From positions 1 to 56,615 of the forward strand of contig NZ_JOFS01000043.1 in NCBI RefSeq assembly GCF_000719285.1: 56,615 bases of DNA, written 5' to 3'. Both the position numbers and the translations under genes were made by a program. The notes beneath the pieces are model-generated. The model saw nothing but the letters and a program-made list of their open reading frames with translations, was not told the DNA's origin and did not search any database. Below are positions 8,595-16,816 of this stretch, piece after piece. The first letter of the stretch is position 1; every line of letters starts with the position of its first letter. The stretch is from Streptomyces bicolor (GTDB lineage Bacteria > Actinomycetota > Actinomycetes > Streptomycetales > Streptomycetaceae).

Positions 8595-8616
8595 CCTGAC
8601 GTAAGGGGAGGGTCAA
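8595..8616 (-). promoter_or_regulatory. candidate MerR operator and -35 element
   Basis: On the minus strand TTGACC (8616-8611) is followed after 4 nt by CCTTACGTCAGG (8606-8595), an imperfect palindrome with 5 of 6 base pairs. This placement of a dyad just downstream of the -35 is the usual MerR-type arrangement. I could not find a convincing -10 at the expected 19-20 bp spacing, so this is tentative. It would drive the MerR and glycosyltransferase pair. Confidence 0.35.
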
Positions 8617-8626
8617 ACGGCGGTGC

Positions 8627-10486
8627 TTATCCGGCGTTCTGCGCGGCCCACGCGGAGAGTTCGGACCGTGCGGCGTTCAGCAGGGCGGTCGAGGGTGCGG
8701 TCGCCCCGTTGGTCACCAGCGCGTAGTGCAGGACGCCGGAGTCGGTGTCGGTGAGCAGCAGGCGGCGGCTGCCCGTGCCGCCGGGTTCCGCGGCCGCGCC
8801 GACCGGTGTCGTCGAGTTGTACGACGGCGGCGAGTACACCGTGCCCAGGTCGGAGACGACCGTCGTGGACCCGTTCGGGAAGGACGCCGGGAGGTGCAGC
8901 TCGGTCGGCGCCGTGCCGCTGTTCGAGCGCCATACCAGCAGCCCGTACTGGCCCGAGCCCACCAGCTGCGCGACGTTCGGCAGCGAGCTCGGCACCGGGT
9001 TCCAGGTCAGGGTCGTCGAGCCGTCCCGGGAGCGGTCCTCGTAGGTGAAGGCGACCGTCGAACCGGACGTGGCGCTCGGATAGATCCGGTCGAGGAGTCG
9101 GGCGTCCTGGCGCAGCACCGGCGTGCCCGAGTCGTCGAGGCGTACGGCGGACAGGTCCTCACCGTTCCAGGCGTCGCCGTCGGTCTGCGCCTTGTCCGGG
9201 TTGTCGTTCATCAGCTCGTGGTGGCGGCCGTTGTAGATGTCCCACTGCCACTGGGAGCCCGAAAGGACGGGTCCGGAGCCGGACGGGGCGGACCACCAAC
9301 TCGCCCCCTTCACCCGGGAGTCGAGGGCCTGGTACATCGCCTTGTACACCGTCGGCGCCTTGTCGGAGACGGAGCCGGTGAGCGGGTGCCCGAACTCGCT
9401 GATGATGGCGGTCGTCCCGGTGGCGGAGGCGCGGTCGCGGACGGTCCCGAAGTCGCCCACGTACTGGCCGTCGGCCGCCTTGCCCCACATGAAGACGCCG
9501 GAGATGGCCTTCTGGTCGTAGAAGTGGGTGTTGAAGACGTAGCGCGGGCCGAGCGTGCCCGCGTCCAGGAGTCCGCCCTCCTCCTTCTGGAAGTCGAGGT
9601 TGGCGTTCCAGAAGAGGTTCGGCTCGACGAAGGCCGGCTTGGTCTGCCAGCCCGCCGCGTCCATGCGGGCGCGGAACTTGACGTAGAAGGGCCACAGCAC
9701 GTCCTTCTCCCACGTCCGGCTGGTCTGGCCGGGCTCGTAGGTCCCCGCGTGCGGCTCGTTCCACGGGTCGAACCCGACGATGCCCGCGAACTGGGCGGCG
9801 GTGAGGTTCTGCTTGACGTAAATCATCGTCTTCCGGGCGGTGTCGAGGAAGGCGTCCTGGAGGCCGTACTCGTTGTGCCAGAAGTCGTACGTCGACTGCT
9901 TCACGGCCTCGTTGGAGGTGATGTTCTGGCCCCAGAACGGGCAGATCCCGCAGTATTCGTCGGGATAGTCACCGAGGTCGACCGCCCACTTGGGGGCGCC
10001 GTCGCCGGTGTACCAGCTGTCCGGGTCGAACAGCCAGCGAGAGTAGAGGTCCTGGTGGAAGTCGGGGTACACGCGGATCCCGGCGTCCAGGAACGCGCGT
10101 ATCTGCTCGGTGGCCTTCGCCAGGTAGGCGGTGTCCACCTGGCCGCGCACGGGCTCCGCGTAGGCCCAGGAGAGCAGGAAGCGCACCGAGTTGCCGCCGC
10201 CCAGCGCCCTGAGCGCGGTCGCGGACTTCTTCGCGTCGGCGGTCGAGGCGAACGGCAGACCGTTGTTCTCCTTCAGTTTCGTCTCGCCGGAGACGTTGTA
10301 GCCGCGCAGCACGACCTCGCGGCCGTTCCCGTCGACGAAGCGGCCGTTCTGCACGGTGAGGGGCGTTTCGTCGAACCAGAGGGAGTCGGGGAGGGTGGCG
10401 GCGGTGGCGGGAGTGAGGCCCGCCACCGGCAGGGATCCGAAGAGGACGACCAGGACAACCATGAGACGCGTCCGAATGTTCGGCAT
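8627..10486 (-). CDS. secreted GH5 glycosidase, endoglycoceramidase-like
   Basis: A 619-residue secreted enzyme. The signal peptide spans about residues 1-30 (VVLVVLFGSLPVAGLTP, ATAA). The GH5 barrel shows RFLLSW near 102, YPDFHQDLYSR near 140, the acid/base in DPWNEPHAG (Glu244) and the nucleophile in ISEFGHP (Glu364). The FHQDLYSR and FFWGQNIT-type surroundings resemble the GH5 endoglycoceramidase branch rather than plain cellulases. A C-terminal beta-sandwich (about 460-580) follows. Actual substrates could be glycolipids or other beta-glycosides. I prefer the ATG at 10486; a GTG two codons upstream (10492) is also possible. No strong ribosome-binding site is seen, so the message may be leaderless. 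Confidence 0.85.
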   Translation of the reverse strand: MPNIRTRLMVVLVVLFGSLPVAGLTPATAATLPDSLWFDETPLTVQNGRFVDGNGREVVLRGYNVSGETKLKENNGLPFASTADAKKSATALRALGGGNSVRFLLSWAYAEPVRGQVDTAYLAKATEQIRAFLDAGIRVYPDFHQDLYSRWLFDPDSWYTGDGAPKWAVDLGDYPDEYCGICPFWGQNITSNEAVKQSTYDFWHNEYGLQDAFLDTARKTMIYVKQNLTAAQFAGIVGFDPWNEPHAGTYEPGQTSRTWEKDVLWPFYVKFRARMDAAGWQTKPAFVEPNLFWNANLDFQKEEGGLLDAGTLGPRYVFNTHFYDQKAISGVFMWGKAADGQYVGDFGTVRDRASATGTTAIISEFGHPLTGSVSDKAPTVYKAMYQALDSRVKGASWWSAPSGSGPVLSGSQWQWDIYNGRHHELMNDNPDKAQTDGDAWNGEDLSAVRLDDSGTPVLRQDARLLDRIYPSATSGSTVAFTYEDRSRDGSTTLTWNPVPSSLPNVAQLVGSGQYGLLVWRSNSGTAPTELHLPASFPNGSTTVVSDLGTVYSPPSYNSTTPVGAAAEPGGTGSRRLLLTDTDSGVLHYALVTNGATAPSTALLNAARSELSAWAAQNAG

Positions 10487-10490
10487 GTCC

Positions 10491-10522
10491 ACTACAGTCC
10501 GGTGATATCAGGACACCGTCAA
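10491..10522 (-). promoter_or_regulatory. candidate promoter with palindrome in the spacer, upstream of the GH5 gene
   Basis: On the minus strand TTGACG (10522-10517) is followed 20 nt later by TGTAGT (10496-10491). Between them lies TGATATCA, a perfect 8-bp palindrome, flanked by GGTG and CACC. If used, transcription would start about at the GH5 ATG, giving a leaderless message that is controlled by a protein bound in the spacer. Confidence 0.3.
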
Positions 10523-10560
10523 TACCTTCTGACCCATGAGTAAGTCCGGTGCCTTTCAGC

Positions 10561-12555
10561 TCAGTTGCCCACTCTGCGCGTCAGGTTCAACAGGTACTCC
10601 CTACGGTTCAGCGGATTGAGGTCGGTACGCCGGCGCTCCGGGACCGTGCCGCGCGGGGCGGGCGCGTAGTGGTCGAAGGAACTCTCCAGCTCGCCCTCGC
10701 CGCGCGTCAGCCCCGGCAGCTGCTGCTCCAGTTCGTGCACATGGGCCGCGGGCACCGAGCCCTCCAGCGAGCAGGTGACACCGCGGGTCTGGGTGGTCTG
10801 CGGTACCGCGCGCAGCCTGGCCAGCACCGGCAGCAGGGCGGCCAAGGTGTCGGTCGGGGTCTCGAGGCGGAAGCGGTGCATCGGCTCGTGCACCTGGGTG
10901 CCCGCCCGGCGCAGGGCCTCGGTCAGGACCAGCGGGGTCAGGCCGCGGAAGTCGTAGCCGGTGCTGGACATGCTCTTGTCGAAGCCCTGGTGGGCGTGGC
11001 TCTGCCGGGGCGAGTAGCCGGAGTGGGTCATGGTGACCGTGCAGTCGGGGATCTTCCAGCCGTGCAGGCCCTGGCCGAGCGTTTCGCGGACGGTGTCCTC
11101 GACGGCCTTGAAGAAGGCGTACGGCATGGAGCCGAGCTCCACCTCGAGGCGGAACGCCACGCCGGACCCGGCCGGCGCGGGGTCGACGCGCAGGCCGATC
11201 GTCGCGAGGAAGGGATTCGCGTCCTTCTTGTTGAACTCGACCGCCGCGCCCGAGCCGACCGGCCGCTCGATGCACAGCGGTGTCGTCTCGTGGAAGGTGA
11301 CGTCGAGGCCGAAGTCGTCGGCGAGGGTGGCCTGGATGACCTCCTTCTGCACCTCCCCGTAGAGGGAGACGAAGGTCTCCTGACGTACCTCGTCGTGGCG
11401 CAGGTCGATGAGCGGGTCCTGCTCGGCCAGACGGGTGAGGGCGCGGTGCAGGGCCCGCCGGTCCGTGCCGCCGGCCGGGGCGACGATCGTCTCGAGCGTG
11501 GGCGGCGCGAAGAAGTGCCCGTGCGCCTTGCGGGTCTCGCCGATCGCGTCGCCGATCCTGATGTCGGCCATGCCCCACAGCTTGGCGATCCGGCCCGCCG
11601 CCACCAGGTCGTCCCTGCTGTCCGTGCCCTGGTCGAAAACGCTGATCGCGGTGATCCGGCCCTCGGATCGGGAGCCGCCCTCGCTCGATTCGTCCACGGC
11701 GCCGAAACAGATCCGGTCGCGGGTGCGCAGCGTCCCCGAGAACATGCGCGCGTAGGCGACCTTCTCCCCCGCCGGGCCCCGCTCCACCTTGAAGACGGTC
11801 CCCGAGACCGGCCCGTCGGGGTCGCCGTCCGCGACCGGCAGCAGCTCTCTGATCCCGTCGACCAGCGCCTCGACGCCCGCGCCTGTGACGGCGGAGCCGA
11901 AGTACACGGGGTGGACCAGCGCCTGCCGGGTCTGGGCGGCGAGAGCGGTGCGCAGATCGTCGTACGAGACCGTGTCCTCGAGGTACGCGGTCAGCAGTTC
12001 GTCGTCGTGGTCGGCGAGGACGTCGAGTGCCGACGCTGCCAGGCCGGGGACGAAGCGGGCGTCGCGGGTGCCGAGGGCGTCGGTCGTCCCCATCGGGACG
12101 ACGGCCGCCGTCAGCCGTTCGGAGACGGCCCGCAGGACGGCGTCGCCGCGCGCCCCGCGTCGGTCGATCTTGTTGACGAAGACGAGTGTGGGGATGCGCA
12201 GCCGCTGCAGCGTGCGCATGAGGATCCGCGTCTGCGGCTGAACGCCCTCGACGGCCGAGACGACCAGCACCGCGCCGTCGAGCACACCCAGCACTCGCTC
12301 CACCTCGGCGATGAAGTCCGGGTGGCCCGGGGTGTCGATGAGGTTGACCGTCACGTCGTCGAGCGCGAAGGAGACGACGGCGGACTTGATGGTGATGCCG
12401 CGCTGCCGCTCCAGCGCGAGGGAATCGGTCTGGGTGTTCCCGGCGTCGACGCTGCCGATCTCGTCGATCACGCCGGCCGAGTGCAGCAGGCGCTCGGTCA
12501 GGCTGGTCTTACCGGCGTCGACATGGGCGAGGATTCCGAGGTTGAGCAAGTGCAC
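10561..12555 (-). CDS. TetM/OtrA-like ribosomal protection GTPase
   Basis: A 664-residue translation GTPase resembling elongation factor G and the tetracycline ribosomal protection proteins (OtrA, TetM), which bind the ribosome and dislodge the drug. The GTP-binding motifs are intact: AHVDAGKTS (residues 9-17), the RGITI switch region, DTPGH near 75 and NKID near 129. The domain IV and V blocks (SGYSPRQSHAHQGFDKS, FRGLTPLVLTEALRRAG, EPMHRFRLETP) match this family; length is also right. It starts at a GTG at 12555 with only a weak ribosome-binding site. That start lies inside a short upstream ORF with a much stronger site (12619-12509), suggesting coupled or attenuated translation. Whether it gives tetracycline resistance cannot be told. 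Confidence 0.87.
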   Translation of the reverse strand: MHLLNLGILAHVDAGKTSLTERLLHSAGVIDEIGSVDAGNTQTDSLALERQRGITIKSAVVSFALDDVTVNLIDTPGHPDFIAEVERVLGVLDGAVLVVSAVEGVQPQTRILMRTLQRLRIPTLVFVNKIDRRGARGDAVLRAVSERLTAAVVPMGTTDALGTRDARFVPGLAASALDVLADHDDELLTAYLEDTVSYDDLRTALAAQTRQALVHPVYFGSAVTGAGVEALVDGIRELLPVADGDPDGPVSGTVFKVERGPAGEKVAYARMFSGTLRTRDRICFGAVDESSEGGSRSEGRITAISVFDQGTDSRDDLVAAGRIAKLWGMADIRIGDAIGETRKAHGHFFAPPTLETIVAPAGGTDRRALHRALTRLAEQDPLIDLRHDEVRQETFVSLYGEVQKEVIQATLADDFGLDVTFHETTPLCIERPVGSGAAVEFNKKDANPFLATIGLRVDPAPAGSGVAFRLEVELGSMPYAFFKAVEDTVRETLGQGLHGWKIPDCTVTMTHSGYSPRQSHAHQGFDKSMSSTGYDFRGLTPLVLTEALRRAGTQVHEPMHRFRLETPTDTLAALLPVLARLRAVPQTTQTRGVTCSLEGSVPAAHVHELEQQLPGLTRGEGELESSFDHYAPAPRGTVPERRRTDLNPLNRREYLLNLTRRVGN

Positions 12556-12619
12556 GAAGCGTCATGTCCTTTGACGTGGGGGTGGTTTCTTCCGCGGTGG
12601 ACATGAACGCAGTGCGCAT
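12509..12619 (-). CDS. 36-codon leader ORF overlapping the ribosome-protection gene start
   Basis: An ATG at 12619 preceded by GAGGAGG with a 7-nt gap opens a 36-residue ORF in a different frame. It runs across the GTG start of the ribosomal protection gene (12555) and stops 47 nt inside it. The peptide begins MRTAFMSTAEETTP and ends NPRPCRRR. Its start signals are far better than those of the main gene. I infer a regulatory leader: ribosomes reading it would cover or open the GTG. tet(M)-type genes are known to use short leader peptides, though not necessarily overlapping ones. Confidence 0.45.
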   Translation of the reverse strand: MRTAFMSTAEETTPTSKDMTLRALAQPRNPRPCRRR

Positions 12620-12651
12620 TGAGGCTCCTCCTCGCGTGCCGGTCGGATCAC

Positions 12652-12696
12652 GTGCAGTGCACCAGGACGGACCCCGCACAGGCAATGGATTAATCC
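12652..12696. promoter_or_regulatory. two palindromes in the divergent intergenic region
   Basis: GTGCAGTGCAC (12652-12662) is a perfect 11-bp palindrome around a central G, and GGATTAATCC (12687-12696) is a perfect 10-bp palindrome. Both lie between the minus-strand leader ORF and the XdhC gene at 12770. They are candidate regulator sites; no clear -35/-10 pair was found nearby. Confidence 0.3.
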
Positions 12697-12769
12697 TCAA
12701 CGACCCGCGCCGGCGCGAGAGCGCCGGTCAGAGCGCTGCCTGTTAGGCTCGCCGGGAGGTGCTCAAACG

Positions 12770-13870
12770 ATGCGTGACATTCTCCCGGTGATCGGCGGCT
12801 GGTACGCGGCCGGGGCGCCGTTCGGGCTCGCCACGGTGGTCGCCACGAGCCGCAGCGCCCCGCGCGATCCCGGTGCCGCGATGGCCGTCGGACCCGACGA
12901 CGAGGTCGTGGGCAGCGTGTCCGGTGGCTGTGTCGAAGGAGCCGTCTTCGAGCTCGCTCAGGAGGTCGTGGCGAGCGGTGAGGCACGGCTGGAGACCTTC
13001 GGGTACAGCGACGAGGACGCGTTCGCGGTCGGGCTCACCTGCGGCGGCGAGATCACCGTGCTGGTGCGGCCCGTGACGCCCGACGGCGATCCGACGTTCG
13101 GCGAGGTCGCGGAGTCGGTCGCGGCGGGCCGTCCGGTGACCGTGGCGACGGTGACCGACGGGCCCGCGCGGCGCGGGGCGACGCTCGCCGTGTGGCCGGA
13201 CCGCGTCGCGGGCACGCTCGGCACGCCCGGCCTGGACGCGGCGGTCACCGCAGACGCGCGTGGCGAACTCGCCCTGGGCGCCACGGGCCTGAGGCACTAC
13301 GGCCCGCGCGGCGAGCGCCGTGAGGACGCGGTCACCGTCTTCCTGCACTCCTTCGCCCCGCCGCCCCGCATGCTGGTCTTCGGCGCGATCGACTACGCGG
13401 CCGCGGTGGCCCGGATCGGCGACTTCCTCGGCTACCGGGTCACCGTGTGCGACGCCCGCCCGGTCTTCGCCTCGCCGAAACGCTTCCCGGAGGGCGTCGA
13501 GGTGATCGTCGACTGGCCGCACCGCTATCTGAGCGGCACCGACACCGACGAGCGCACGGTGATCTGCGTTCTCACCCACGACCCGAAGTTCGACGTGCCG
13601 CTGCTGGAGGAGGCGCTGCGGCGCCCGGCGGCGTACATCGGGGCGATGGGCAGCCGCCGTACGCACGACGACCGGATGAGGCGGCTGGCCGAAGCCGGGC
13701 TCGCCGAGGGCGAATTGGCCCGGCTGCGCTCGCCGGTGGGCCTGGACCTCGGGGCCCGTACGCCCGAGGAGGTCGCCGTGTCGGTCGCCGCCGAGATCGT
13801 CGCGCTGCGGTGGGGCGGCACGGGCGTCCCGCTGACGGCCACGGCGGGCGCCATCCATCGATCACCGTGA
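12770..13870 (+). CDS. XdhC/CoxI family protein
   Basis: A 366-residue cytosolic protein of the XdhC family, whose studied members bind molybdenum cofactor and insert or protect it in xanthine-dehydrogenase-type enzymes. The N-terminal domain (about 10-90) has RSAPRDPGAAM and GSVSGGCVEGAV, then LTCGGEI. The C-terminal Rossmann-like domain (about 200-350) has MLVFGAIDYAAAVARIGDFLGYRVTVCDAR-type sequence, VCVLTHDPKFDVPLLEEAL and GAMGSRRTHDDRM. GGAGGT lies 9 nt before the ATG. No molybdenum hydroxylase genes are in the window, so the partner enzyme must be elsewhere. It is divergent from the ribosome-protection gene. Confidence 0.88.
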   Translation: MRDILPVIGGWYAAGAPFGLATVVATSRSAPRDPGAAMAVGPDDEVVGSVSGGCVEGAVFELAQEVVASGEARLETFGYSDEDAFAVGLTCGGEITVLVRPVTPDGDPTFGEVAESVAAGRPVTVATVTDGPARRGATLAVWPDRVAGTLGTPGLDAAVTADARGELALGATGLRHYGPRGERREDAVTVFLHSFAPPPRMLVFGAIDYAAAVARIGDFLGYRVTVCDARPVFASPKRFPEGVEVIVDWPHRYLSGTDTDERTVICVLTHDPKFDVPLLEEALRRPAAYIGAMGSRRTHDDRMRRLAEAGLAEGELARLRSPVGLDLGARTPEEVAVSVAAEIVALRWGGTGVPLTATAGAIHRSP

Positions 13871-13965
13871 CGTACGGCCGGGGGTACGCACGGCCAGGGC
13901 ACCGGGCAGCCGCTGCGAGCCGCTCGACGTGCTCCGTACGGCCGGCGCGAAGCCGGTGGCGAAGG

Positions 13966-14082
13966 GTGCGGCAGTGGTGGCGGTGGTACGGGGGGTGCTG
14001 GTGGTGGCTCGGGGGCGGCGGTGGTGACACGGGGGACGAAAATGACCCCGATCCGGTGTGTAAGGCGGCCGCGAAGGGGTAG
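13966..14082 (+). CDS. possible Trp-rich 38-residue peptide
   Basis: A GTG at 13966 with GAAGG just upstream opens a 38-codon frame. It starts MRQWWRWYGGCWWWL, continues through five glycines and ends DENDPDPVCKAAAKG. The six Trp and the acidic-then-basic tail are odd. The stretch is G-rich (TGG/GGG/GGC runs), so the Trp content may be a by-product of base composition. I do not recognise it. The rest of the gap 13871-14215 shows only the hairpin listed next and a start-like ATG at 14143 with GGAGGT upstream whose 36-codon frame runs through that hairpin. Confidence 0.2.
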   Translation: MRQWWRWYGGCWWWLGGGGGDTGDENDPDPVCKAAAKG

Positions 14083-14163
14083 TCACGGCTCAACGGAGGC
14101 ATACGTGCCCCCGGACAGAGCCTCTGAGCGGGAAGGAGGTCCATGACAGCGCATAACATGCGA

Positions 14164-14203
14164 CCGGGCCGCTTCCACGCGCAGACGGAGCGGCCCGGAT
14201 CTT
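14164..14203. terminator. strong hairpin terminator between convergent genes
   Basis: CCGGGCCGCT (14164-14173) and AGCGGCCCGG (14189-14198) form a perfect 10-bp stem with a 15-nt loop, followed by ATCTT. It lies between xdhC (+) and the phosphoesterase (-) and can serve both directions. Confidence 0.7.
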
Positions 14204-14215
14204 ATTGCCCGGCCG

Positions 14216-14716
14216 TCAGCGCCGGGGCAGCCGGTGCAGCTCCACGTCCGTGAGCCTGCCCTCTCCCACGGTCGCGGTCATGAAGGTGCAGTGGGGCTGT
14301 CGGCGGCGGTCCGTCGGGGATCCGGGGTTGAGCAGGCGCAGGCCTGACGGGGCGGTGGTGTCCCAGGGGATGTGGCTGTGCCCGAAGACCAGGACGTCCA
14401 GGCCGGGGAAGCGGGCGGCGCAGCGCGCCTCGCGCCCCTGGGCGGGGCCGGTCTCGTGGACCACGCCGAAACGCAGGCCGCCGAGGTCGGCGTACGCCAC
14501 CTCGGGGAGCCGGGCGCGCAGGTCCGGTCCGTCGTTGTTGCCGTAGACGCCGACGAGCCGGGCGCAGCGGCTCTCCAGCAGGTCGAGCGTGGCCGCGTCG
14601 ACCCAGTCCCCCGCGTGGAACACGACGTCGGCGCGCGGGAGTTCGGCGAGCAGCTCATCGGGCAGGGCTTTGGCGCGCTTGGGCAGGTGGGTGTCGGACA
14701 TCAGCAGCAGGCGCAC
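14216..14716 (-). CDS. YfcE/MJ0936-type metallophosphoesterase
   Basis: A 166-residue calcineurin-like phosphoesterase with two-metal active site. All motifs are present in order: SDTH (residues 7-10), HAGDW, YGNND, and GHSH towards the end, followed by LLNPGSPTDRR. This compact form acts as a phosphodiesterase on small substrates in its characterised relatives; the natural substrate is unknown. It starts at a GTG at 14716. It stands alone, convergent to the XdhC gene and divergent from the glycosyltransferase at 14862. Confidence 0.88.
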   Translation of the reverse strand: MRLLLMSDTHLPKRAKALPDELLAELPRADVVFHAGDWVDAATLDLLESRCARLVGVYGNNDGPDLRARLPEVAYADLGGLRFGVVHETGPAQGREARCAARFPGLDVLVFGHSHIPWDTTAPSGLRLLNPGSPTDRRRQPHCTFMTATVGEGRLTDVELHRLPRR

Positions 14717-14861
14717 GCCGTCAGGCTACCGGCGGGGAAGATCGCCGTGCGGGATCGCCATGGTTGAGCGGTGGACAAAACCGGTGACAGGGTTAGGATT
14801 TGGCCACGAGCGCCAGAATCTGACGTTAACGCACAGCGACCCCTAGGGGGCTCGGACCCGG

Positions 14862-16811
14862 ATGCCGGTCAAGGTCAGCGTCGTCGTTCCCGTGTACAAC
14901 CCCGGGGTCTATATCGAGGACTGCGTCGCCTCGCTGCTCGGACAGACGCTGCCGCCGGACGAGTACGAAGTGATCTTCGTCGACGACGGCTCCACCGACG
15001 ACACGCCCGCCCGGCTGGACGCGCTCGCCGCCACGGAGCCCCGGGTGACCGTCGTCCACCAGGAGAACTCCGGCTGGTCGGGCAAGCCCCGCAACGTCGG
15101 TGTCGCCGCCGCCAGGGGCGAGTACGTGATGTTCGTCGACAACGACGACTACCTCGGCGACCAGGCCCTGGAGCGGATGTACGACTACGGCGTGGCCAAC
15201 GCCGCCGATGTCGTGGTCGGCAAGATGGCCGGCAAGGGACGCGGGGTGCCGGTGGAGCTGTTCCGCCGCAACCACCCGCGCGCCACCGTCGAGAACGCGC
15301 CGCTGATCGACAGCCTCACCCCGCACAAGATGTTCCGCCGCGCCTTCCTCGACGACATCGGCCTGCGCTTCCCCGAGGGCAGGCGGCGCCTGGAGGACCA
15401 CGTCTTCGTCACCGAGGCGTATCTGCGCGCGAGCAACGTCAGCGTGCTCAGCGACTACGTCTGCTACTACCACGTACGCCGCGACGACGCCTCGAACGCC
15501 GGATTCCAGCGCTTCGACCCCGGCGGCTACTTCAAGAACCTCCGGGAGGCCCTGGACGTCGTCGAGCGGTACACCGAGCCGGGACCGCTGCGCGACCGCC
15601 TGTTCCGGCGCTGGCTGCGAGTGGAGATGGTCGAGCGGATGCGCGGGCGGCGTTTCCTCACCATGCCGGCGGACTGGCGCCGGGAGCTGTTCGAGGAGAC
15701 CCACCAGGTCGCCGTGGAGCGCTTCGGACCCGGCGTCGCGGCCGGTCTGCAGCCTACGCAGCAGGTCGTGGCCGCGCTGATCGCGGCGGACCGGTACGAC
15801 GACGTCGAGGCCTTCGCCGAGTGGGAGGCCGACGTCGCCCTCAGGGCCGACCCCGAGACCGTGGTGTGGGAGAACGGCACGCTGAGGGTCGGTTTCCGTG
15901 CCGAGTACGCGTCCGCCGACGAGCCGATGACGTTCCCCGCCGGGACGGACCGTACGCCGCTCGACGGCCCGCCCGAGGACCTCGCCGCGGCCATCGCGTG
16001 GGTGGGCGCCGACACCGTGGCCCGGTTCGGCAAGGCCACCGCGGACCTGCTGCTGCGCGAGCGCGCCAGTGCGGCCCAGTACTTCCAGCCGGTGGAGTTC
16101 ACCCGGGAGGAGGTACCGGCCGGGAACGGCCGCGTCCGCCTGGTGCTGCGCGCCACCGCCGCCGTGGACCCGGCCACGCTCCCCCGCGCCGGCCTGTGGG
16201 ACGCCTTCGTCCGCGTCAAGCTGGGCGGCTGGACGAAGGAATGCCGCCTCGGCCCGGCCCCGAGCGAGGCCCGCCCCGCCCTGTACGCCGGTGTGGCCGG
16301 CGGCCATGTGGTCCTGCCGTACTGGACCTCACCGCACGCGAACCTCGCCGTGGACGTCGACCGCGCCACCCACCGCGTCGGCCTGGGCACCCTCGCACCG
16401 GACGACATCAAGCTCTCCGGCGACCGGCTGCACGCCCCTCTCCCCCTCCACGTCCCCGGCGACGGCACCGAGGTGACGCTCCGGCTCACCGCGGCCGGCA
16501 CCGCCCGCGACGTGCCCGCCACGCTGTCCCCGCACGGATCCGGGGCCCTGCTGGAAGCCACGCTGCCCCTGGGCGAGCTGCGCGGGGCGACCTGGCGGGC
16601 GGCACTCGGCACACCCGGGCCGCGCTTCCTCACCCTGCCGTTCGCCCTGCGCGCGGGGGTCGGCGGAGTCCGCGTGGTGCGGGCTCCCCGTGCGAGCGCA
16701 CTACGCCGGCTGGTCCGCAGGGCGGGGCGCCGGCTGGGTACGGCCCTGGGCCGGACGGCGACCCGGCTCAAGGCCCGGTCCCGGGCCCGGGCCCGGGCCC
16801 ACAGGAGGTGA
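14862..16811 (+). CDS. GT2 family glycosyltransferase with long C-terminal region
   Basis: A 649-residue glycosyltransferase. The GT-A domain fills about residues 1-230: VSVVVPVYNPG at the N-terminus, VDDGSTDDTPARL, GKPRNVGVAAARGEYVMFVDNDDYLG with the metal-binding DxD-like site, and RLEDHVF as the probable catalytic-base block. The remaining 400 residues are unlike the domain and look strand-rich (repeated short hydrophobic segments such as VTLRLTAAGTARDV), ending in a very basic RSRARARARAHRR tail. No membrane helix is clear. Its stop overlaps the ribosome-binding site of rfbC (AGGAGGTGA), so the two are coupled. With the rhamnose genes next door, dTDP-rhamnose is a likely donor, which is inference. 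The acceptor is probably a cell-wall glycan. Confidence 0.83.
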   Translation: MPVKVSVVVPVYNPGVYIEDCVASLLGQTLPPDEYEVIFVDDGSTDDTPARLDALAATEPRVTVVHQENSGWSGKPRNVGVAAARGEYVMFVDNDDYLGDQALERMYDYGVANAADVVVGKMAGKGRGVPVELFRRNHPRATVENAPLIDSLTPHKMFRRAFLDDIGLRFPEGRRRLEDHVFVTEAYLRASNVSVLSDYVCYYHVRRDDASNAGFQRFDPGGYFKNLREALDVVERYTEPGPLRDRLFRRWLRVEMVERMRGRRFLTMPADWRRELFEETHQVAVERFGPGVAAGLQPTQQVVAALIAADRYDDVEAFAEWEADVALRADPETVVWENGTLRVGFRAEYASADEPMTFPAGTDRTPLDGPPEDLAAAIAWVGADTVARFGKATADLLLRERASAAQYFQPVEFTREEVPAGNGRVRLVLRATAAVDPATLPRAGLWDAFVRVKLGGWTKECRLGPAPSEARPALYAGVAGGHVVLPYWTSPHANLAVDVDRATHRVGLGTLAPDDIKLSGDRLHAPLPLHVPGDGTEVTLRLTAAGTARDVPATLSPHGSGALLEATLPLGELRGATWRAALGTPGPRFLTLPFALRAGVGGVRVVRAPRASALRRLVRRAGRRLGTALGRTATRLKARSRARARAHRR

Positions 16812-16816
16812 CGGCA

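Noticed and set aside
10549..12606. A 685-codon open frame on the plus strand across the ribosome-protection gene
   Set aside because: It is the antisense of a clear TetM/OtrA-like gene. The product is Arg/Gly/Val-rich with no family motif, an effect of high GC at third positions.
13920..14040. G-rich tract taken as a riboswitch or repeat array
   Set aside because: No conserved riboswitch core is visible, and the run is irregular GGT/GGC/GGG sequence.
14143..14253. 36-codon ORF with GGAGGT upstream, overlapping the hairpin after xdhC
   Set aside because: The terminator stem lies inside it and the peptide has no recognisable features; kept only as a note under the nearby gap entry.
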